From positions 1 through 25,037 of the forward strand of contig CAYFOI010000021.1 in NCBI GenBank assembly GCA_964344725.1: a stretch of 25,037 bases of DNA. Reading direction: 5' to 3'. The position numbers and the translations under genes were made by a program. Source of the DNA: CG2-30-44-17 sp964344725 (GTDB lineage: Bacteria > Patescibacteriota > Gracilibacteria > UBA1369 > UBA12470). This document shows positions 21,049 to 25,037 of this stretch, piece by piece. The notes under the pieces were generated by a model. That model saw only the letters and a program-made list of their open reading frames with translations. It was not told the DNA's origin and did not search any database. How positions within the stretch are numbered: the first letter of the stretch is position 1; each line of letters begins with the position of its first letter.

Positions 21049-21579
21049 ATGAAAAAGGTACTGTTTGTTTTGGCTCTGTTTTTACCTCTTGTGGCGGTAG
21101 CTGCGCCTATGCCAAATGCTCTTTATTTGAATCATGAGACTGGTGAGTGTGGAGAGCTTTGGGGTGGTGATGAGTTTACTTATAATGAGCCTTCGGATGG
21201 TGCGTGGGAGTGGTTTATGTGGGAGACTTCTTGGGATCATGATACTTGTTTTGAGGTTACAGGATATGTTGCTTATTTGTATGATTCTGACCCTTGTGGA
21301 TTTTTGGAAAGTCGATATGGACTTTTGGATTTTTATGATCTCGAGGCTGTTTGTGAGGTGATTGGGTATGAGTATGTAGGGGAGATTGATTATGAGTCTT
21401 ATGATACTGGGTTTTATGACGAGATGTATATGGATAGGGATGGGGAGGTAGTTGAAGAGGAGATGGGTGATGCTGTGATTGCTTATCGATATGATACTTA
21501 TTGGCCGCATTTTGTTATTGCGGGTCTTATTGTTCTATTTGGAGTTATTTATTTTGTAAGGAGAAATAATCGTGAATAA
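21049..21579 (+). CDS. Secreted, C-terminally anchored Cys-pattern protein, paralog 1
   Basis: A 176-aa protein. It has a signal peptide (MKKVLFVLALFLPLVAVAA), an acidic, aromatic extracytoplasmic domain of about 130 residues and a C-terminal membrane helix (about 152-170, FVIAGLIVLFGVIYFV) with a short basic tail. Four cysteines stand in GECGELWGGDEFT, HDTCF, DPCGFLESRYGL and AVCEVIGYEYVGE, so two disulfides are likely. The same four-Cys pattern is in the next gene, which it overlaps by 8 nt. I recognise no known domain; it looks like a small tandemly duplicated surface family. Confidence 0.8.
   Translation: MKKVLFVLALFLPLVAVAAPMPNALYLNHETGECGELWGGDEFTYNEPSDGAWEWFMWETSWDHDTCFEVTGYVAYLYDSDPCGFLESRYGLLDFYDLEAVCEVIGYEYVGEIDYESYDTGFYDEMYMDRDGEVVEEEMGDAVIAYRYDTYWPHFVIAGLIVLFGVIYFVRRNNRE
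21558..21574 (+). promoter_or_regulatory. Strong Shine-Dalgarno site and GTG start of the second paralog
   Basis: AAGGAG (21558-21563) lies 8 nt before the GTG at 21572, inside the end of the first paralog. It is one of the few clear ribosome binding sites in the window and fixes the overlapping GTG start. Confidence 0.75.
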
Positions 21580-22081
21580 GTTCTTAATAGCTCTTTTGGT
21601 TGTGTTGATGATGCCCGTTTTGGCTTTTGCGGAGCCGGGGCCGGATGGGTTTTATGTGAATCCTGATCTTGAGCAGTGTGGATATATTTGGGCTGGGGAT
21701 GAATATACGGAATATGAACCTGCAGAGGAGGGTTGGGAAAGAGTGTTCTGGGTTGGTTCGTGGGTGGATTCGACTTGTTATCCGATTGTTGATTATTTGG
21801 ACTATTTGGATGAGCTTGAGCCTTGTTCTTTTCTTGAAAATCAATATGGGCTGTCGGAGAGTAGTGATTTGGAGACAATTTGTGATGTTTTTGGATATGA
21901 ATATATAGGCGAAGTGCCGAATATTGGTATTGATACTGGTTTTGGTAATTACGAAGAAGCTTCTTTGCAGAATTTCCAGGAAGAAGTTTTTGGGCTTAAG
22001 GTTTGGCAGTGGGTTTTGGGTAGTTTGATGATCGGGATTTTGAATTTTGTGATTATCCTAAAACTCAAAGGCAAGATATAG
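21572..22081 (+). CDS. Secreted, C-terminally anchored Cys-pattern protein, paralog 2
   Basis: A 169-aa paralog of the preceding product with the same plan: signal peptide (NKFLIALLVVLMMPVLAFA), acidic four-Cys domain (LEQCGYIWAGDEYT, DSTCY, EPCSFLENQYGL, TICDVFGYEYIGE, DTGF) and a C-terminal membrane helix (about 145-163) with a KLKGKI tail. Conserved columns between the two include W.GDE, SW...TC, PC.FLE..YGL, LE..C.V.GYEY.GE and DTGF. The GTG start has a strong Shine-Dalgarno site, and the 8-nt overlap implies coupled translation. The function is unknown; the two proteins could form a heteromeric surface complex. Confidence 0.8.
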   Translation: MNKFLIALLVVLMMPVLAFAEPGPDGFYVNPDLEQCGYIWAGDEYTEYEPAEEGWERVFWVGSWVDSTCYPIVDYLDYLDELEPCSFLENQYGLSESSDLETICDVFGYEYIGEVPNIGIDTGFGNYEEASLQNFQEEVFGLKVWQWVLGSLMIGILNFVIILKLKGKI

Positions 22082-22152
22082 CATGTCAATGTTTCAGAAT
22101 TCTTCCGATTGTGCTAATCTTTTTTCGTTTTTAGCCTTTAATTTTGGCAAAC

Positions 22153-23088
22153 ATGAACATCAAAAAACATCTCAGGAAAACCTGGGTGAAAGTCGTTGGG
22201 GGAATCCTGGTCCTGATTGTCGTCTTTATGATGGGCGCGGGAGCAGGGCCGAATCCTTATACGAGCTCGTATGATTATGGGTATTACGATGATTATTCTT
22301 ATGATTACTATGACTATGAATATGCGGAAGATGAGGCTGCTATGGTGAAGACTAGTTCGCAAAGTGTCTCTTATGATTATTATTATGACGAGGTAGGTGG
22401 AGAGAGTGTTGATATCTCTAATATCGACTTCTCTGATGCTATGATTATCAAGACTGGATACTTAGAGGTCCAGGTTGATGATACGAACGAAGCGGTGGAA
22501 GAGGTTGGTGACATTGCACAGGTTTATAATGGATATGTTCAGTCTTCTTATACGTATGAAGATTACAGTGGTCAGATTATAGGTGAGGTTACTTTTCGAG
22601 TTCCTGTAGATAAATTTGATAGTGCGCTTGATGATGTTCGTGAGTTCGCTGATTATGTCTCTTATGAGTCTATCGATGCGGAGGATGTCACTGAGACTTA
22701 TATGGATCTGGATGCTCGTTTAGGGACTTTTTATGAACTTGAAGAGCAATATTTAGCGGTTTTGGATAGTGCTTATACTGTTACGGATATTTTGCTTGTT
22801 TATGATTACTTGCAAGATGTGCGTGAAGAGATTGAGTCTCTTGAATCTAGCATGCAGTATTATGAAAGTCAGTCGTCTTATTCGACAATATCTGTGTATA
22901 TGGAAGAAGAGCTTTCTGTGTTTGAGGGGCCTGAGAAATGGAGGCCGCTGAATGTTGTTAAGGAAGCTTTCTCAGATTGGATTGGATTCTTGCAAGGGCT
23001 TGTTGATAAAGCTATCTGGCTTGTGATCTATGTATGGCCGCTTGTTATTATCTGGCTTGTGTGGAGATGGAGGAAGCGTAGAAAGTAG
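22153..23088 (+). CDS. DUF4349 membrane protein
   Basis: A 311-aa membrane protein. The N-terminal helix (about 12-30, VGGILVLIVVFMMGAG) is followed by a Tyr/Asp-rich low-complexity stretch (about 38-60). The DUF4349 domain spans about 95-270: IKTGYLEVQVDDTNEAVEEV, GYVQSSYTYE, VTFRVPVDKFDSALDDVREFA, then a coiled-coil helical hairpin (LEEQYLAVLDSA to VREEIESLESSMQYYE) and STISVYMEE. A second membrane helix near the C-terminus (about 286-303) ends in WRWRKRRK. Both ends are probably cytoplasmic, with the DUF4349 domain outside. The family has no settled function. ATG 22153 is used; a TTG three codons earlier is possible. It follows the Cys-pattern pair by 71 nt and ends with a strong terminator. 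Confidence 0.9.
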   Translation: MNIKKHLRKTWVKVVGGILVLIVVFMMGAGAGPNPYTSSYDYGYYDDYSYDYYDYEYAEDEAAMVKTSSQSVSYDYYYDEVGGESVDISNIDFSDAMIIKTGYLEVQVDDTNEAVEEVGDIAQVYNGYVQSSYTYEDYSGQIIGEVTFRVPVDKFDSALDDVREFADYVSYESIDAEDVTETYMDLDARLGTFYELEEQYLAVLDSAYTVTDILLVYDYLQDVREEIESLESSMQYYESQSSYSTISVYMEEELSVFEGPEKWRPLNVVKEAFSDWIGFLQGLVDKAIWLVIYVWPLVIIWLVWRWRKRRK

Positions 23089-23109
23089 AATTTTAGAATT
23101 CTAGAGTTT

Positions 23110-23139
23110 TAAAAGGGGCCCCTGAGGGGGCTCCTTTTT
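23110..23139 (+). terminator. Intrinsic terminator after DUF4349 gene
   Basis: AAAAGGGGCCCC (23111-23122) pairs with GGGGCTCCTTTT (23127-23138) over 12 bp with one G-U pair and a 4-nt loop, running into a T-tract. Confidence 0.85.
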
Positions 23140-23140
23140 A

Positions 23141-23168
23141 TTGTGTTTTTTGAATTTTTGGTTATAAT
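23141..23168 (+). promoter_or_regulatory. Promoter of the small lipoprotein gene
   Basis: TTGTGT (23141-23146) and a perfect -10 TATAAT (23163-23168) are 16 bp apart. The ATG follows at 23192, giving a leader of about 17 nt. It begins directly after the preceding terminator. Confidence 0.6.
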
Positions 23169-23191
23169 TAGCCTCTCTTAATATTTGGCTT

Positions 23192-23500
23192 ATGGAAGGC
23201 GAAAAATCATTATTTCAATCGATTTGTAGGCTTGGTCCTGTTGTTGTGTTGATGGGTGCTGCTTTTCTTGGTTGCAAAGATGGAGAGGCTGCTGCTATTT
23301 CTGCTGCTTTGGATGTGCAGAAGGCGCAGGAAGATGCATGTTTGGTCGTTGCGAGCTCCATGAAATATTCGGATCCAGCTTCTGTTCGCATCGGAGATGA
23401 GTGTGATATTGCGGATCTTGGGTGTGTTGATGAGGTTGTGGATCAGGTTTCGCATGATTTTGCTGCGAAGGATTATTTGGATAAAAATTGTAAGCAATAA
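23192..23500 (+). CDS. Small Cys-containing lipoprotein
   Basis: A 102-aa predicted lipoprotein. The N-terminus MEGEKSLFQSICRLGPVVVLMG leads to AAFLGC (Cys28), a lipobox with Phe at -3. The mature part is short and helical (SAALDVQKAQEDACLVVASSMK), with cysteines at DAC, DEC, LGC and NC, so two disulfides are possible. No family recognised. It has its own promoter and lies 57 nt before the PEP-synthase-like gene. Confidence 0.75.
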   Translation: MEGEKSLFQSICRLGPVVVLMGAAFLGCKDGEAAAISAALDVQKAQEDACLVVASSMKYSDPASVRIGDECDIADLGCVDEVVDQVSHDFAAKDYLDKNCKQ

Positions 23501-23557
23501 AGATGGATAGACGTCTTAGGGGGTGTATAGATACGATGGGGGGGGAAGAATGGTTCT

Positions 23558-24625
23558 ATGGTTCATTTTCGTGAGAATGTTCCTGGGGGGAGGAGGTATG
23601 TTTTGCCTATGGAGCTTTTGATGCCTGGAGATCAATATACTCTGGGGATTCATCGACTTGTTAAGGCTGCGTGCAGAGAAGCTGGGACTGATTGGGTTAT
23701 CGTTCGGACAAGTGAGAGGTCCGATTGGGATGGGATGGTTGATACGATGCCTACTAAGGTTATTCCTGCGAATTTGTTTAGTTTGAGGAGGGTACGTGCG
23801 GCAATTCAGGCTGTACGTATGCAGTGTCATCATCCTGATTTGCTTAGGTATGCGGAGGTTGAAGGGAATGGATATGATCCCGAAAAGGTTACTGTGTCTG
23901 TTACTCCTTGGGTATCGTATCCACACGGTTCTGTTACAGAACATCCGAATATCCCTGGTAGACAGTTTGTTGATGTTTGCAAGCCTAGTAATAGTGGTAT
24001 GGGGGCTAAAGGGCTTATACATAGGTGTGCTGGTTATCAAGATGGTGAATATATTGAGAGATCTGGTTATGTTGTAAATACGTCTTATGGAAAAAAGGGT
24101 TTAGCTGTTGCCAATTGGGCTAGGGAGTCTGGTGATTTGCCTGAGGACAGAGCTTATCAGTTTGAGGAGGTCGGGATGGGTGGTTATCCTAAGTTAACTC
24201 AAGTTAGGGATTTTGCGGTTGTTCGATTGGCGGATTTCAGGGTTGAACGGAAGGAAAGTTCTATGACTAGAAATTTCGGTGTTACGCCGCCAGAGGGTGT
24301 TGTTATTCGATGTGTTAGGTATGGTGTTAGAGGCGATATAGGTAAATTTATTAATGGACTTCATGATGATGCGGATCCATTTATGTATTTTGCTACAAAT
24401 GTTGGTGAGCCGTTGACTCTTGTGGATCATGTGCATCCTTTGATGCAAGGGTATGTTGTTAATCAGAAATCTCCTTTGTCTCACAATAATATGAGGTTTG
24501 TGCAGGCTGCACTAAGGGCTGAGAATGGTGTTGCATTTCTTGGACGAAATCGTAATACTGACTATCAAGGTGTAGTACGTGTTGTTTCGGATGGGGAACG
24601 TCGTATTGTGGAGCGTGCTGCCTGA
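23558..24625 (+). CDS. Compact PEP-synthase/PPDK-like protein (divergent), function unknown
   Basis: A 355-aa soluble protein. I did not recognise it at once, but the motif order resembles the PEP synthase/PPDK/rifampin phosphotransferase superfamily. VIVRTSERSDWDG (47-59) is like the RSSA..ED ATP-site segment. An AIQAVRMQCHHPDLLRYAEVEG stretch and VTVSVTPWVSYPHGSVTEHP (111-130) are like VxVQxMVxxxxSGVxFTxxP. FEEV followed by LTQVRDF (202-219) is like DIEWA...LQARP. Near the end, GYVVNQKSPLSHNNM (298-312, candidate His309) and GVVRVVSDGE resemble the swivelling phosphohistidine domain. The N-terminal ATP-grasp half seems shortened and there is no PEP/TIM-barrel domain, so activity is uncertain. 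An 8-G run (23538-23545) before the ATG may serve as ribosome binding site. The next gene starts 13 nt after it. Confidence 0.6.
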   Translation: MVHFRENVPGGRRYVLPMELLMPGDQYTLGIHRLVKAACREAGTDWVIVRTSERSDWDGMVDTMPTKVIPANLFSLRRVRAAIQAVRMQCHHPDLLRYAEVEGNGYDPEKVTVSVTPWVSYPHGSVTEHPNIPGRQFVDVCKPSNSGMGAKGLIHRCAGYQDGEYIERSGYVVNTSYGKKGLAVANWARESGDLPEDRAYQFEEVGMGGYPKLTQVRDFAVVRLADFRVERKESSMTRNFGVTPPEGVVIRCVRYGVRGDIGKFINGLHDDADPFMYFATNVGEPLTLVDHVHPLMQGYVVNQKSPLSHNNMRFVQAALRAENGVAFLGRNRNTDYQGVVRVVSDGERRIVERAA

Positions 24626-24638
24626 TTTATAATTTTAT

Positions 24639-25019
24639 ATGTTTGAAATTTGCGAAAGTCCGCCAGATTCTGATGTTTGTGCTATGCAGTGGGATGATGC
24701 CCATGTTCTTAAGATGATGACTGAGGATTATCCGAATTATTTTGCTTTGCTCAGGCAGTATTTATTGATGGAGATGGGGGAAGATGAGTTTTGGAGTTCT
24801 GTTGAGGACTTTTTTTGTACTTTGCTTCCTTTTGCTGATTATGCTCGAACTAAATGGAAGGCTGAGTTAATTGTTAGTGATGTTTCTACCTTGGAGCGAA
24901 TGGAGCAGCTTAATGGTTTGGCTCGGGCTGTTAACGAGGCTTTTACTCGAAGAGATTTGGGTGTTTTAAGAGAAGCAGTTTTCGCTATTGATGACTTTTG
25001 TGAAGGGTTGGCTGTTTGA
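24639..25019 (+). CDS. Hypothetical helical protein
   Basis: A 126-aa acidic, mostly helical soluble protein (NYFALLRQYLLMEMGEDEFW, RMEQLNGLARAVNEAF, LGVLREAVFAIDDFCEGL). No signal peptide and no known motif. It starts 13 nt after the PEP-synthase-like gene and may be its partner. A TATAAT (24628-24633) lies only 5 nt before the ATG, so a leaderless transcript from it is possible. Confidence 0.62.
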   Translation: MFEICESPPDSDVCAMQWDDAHVLKMMTEDYPNYFALLRQYLLMEMGEDEFWSSVEDFFCTLLPFADYARTKWKAELIVSDVSTLERMEQLNGLARAVNEAFTRRDLGVLREAVFAIDDFCEGLAV

Positions 25020-25037
25020 TTGGTGTTGGTGATGGCT

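Noticed and set aside
1..25037. Alternative genetic code (UGA as glycine)
   Set aside because: Several genes of clear family end at TGA and no in-frame TGA is needed to keep any conserved domain intact.

Overview
The window looks like a chromosomal segment of a small-genome candidate-phyla (CPR/Patescibacteria) bacterium. Candidatus Peregrinibacteria is my best guess, from gene content only. Support: many secreted and membrane proteins of no known family, a bare cell-wall gene set, a small conserved CPR-type protein (13712-13915), a sigma factor/FecR-type pair, few Shine-Dalgarno sites, and short leaders behind sigma70-like promoters. TGA is a normal stop (for example at 6103, 16129, 24625 and 25019), so this is not one of the lineages that read UGA as glycine.

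Layout. 1-809: 3' part of a phosphofructokinase gene, probably the PPi-dependent type. 838-3625: two paralogous lipoproteins on either side of a secreted DA1-like zinc peptidase, closed by a good terminator. 3641-6103: ECF-type sigma factor and a membrane FecR-domain protein. 6282-10578, minus strand: a cell-wall operon of LCP ligase, RsuA/RluB pseudouridine synthase, D,D-carboxypeptidase and MraY. 10703-13122: ComEC without its nuclease domain, a FAM173-like methyltransferase and a small membrane protein. 13122-13659: a four-helix-bundle (S23/IVP family) gene bracketed by inverted arrays of a degenerate heptamer. 13712-15351: small conserved protein, then a P-loop kinase/dCMP deaminase fusion and a 77-aa ORF. 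15499-15573: tRNA-Glu(UUC). 15824-16129: small membrane protein. 16237-19611: CotH/lamin-tail protein, VTC polyphosphate polymerase and DUF4956 membrane protein. 19827-23088: SLH/C39-like protease, two tandem Cys-pattern membrane-anchored paralogs and a DUF4349 protein. 23192-25019: small lipoprotein, a compact protein that resembles the ATP-grasp and His domains of PEP synthase, and an unknown helical protein.

The most unusual signals are non-coding. (1) Degenerate 7-bp tandem repeats (GTAATCC, GTAGTAC, GTAGTGT, GTAGACT) lie at gene junctions, form inverted flanks around the four-helix-bundle gene, and have become part of a signal-peptide coding sequence. (2) A family of long nested-hairpin intergenic elements (6105-6260, 15582-15720, 19609-19820) shares conserved boxes and looks like structured RNA or a REP/MITE-like repeat. 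Among proteins, the lipoprotein/DA1-like/lipoprotein cluster and the mini PEP-synthase-like protein are the best candidates for undescribed systems. All calls come from reading the sequence; no search was run.
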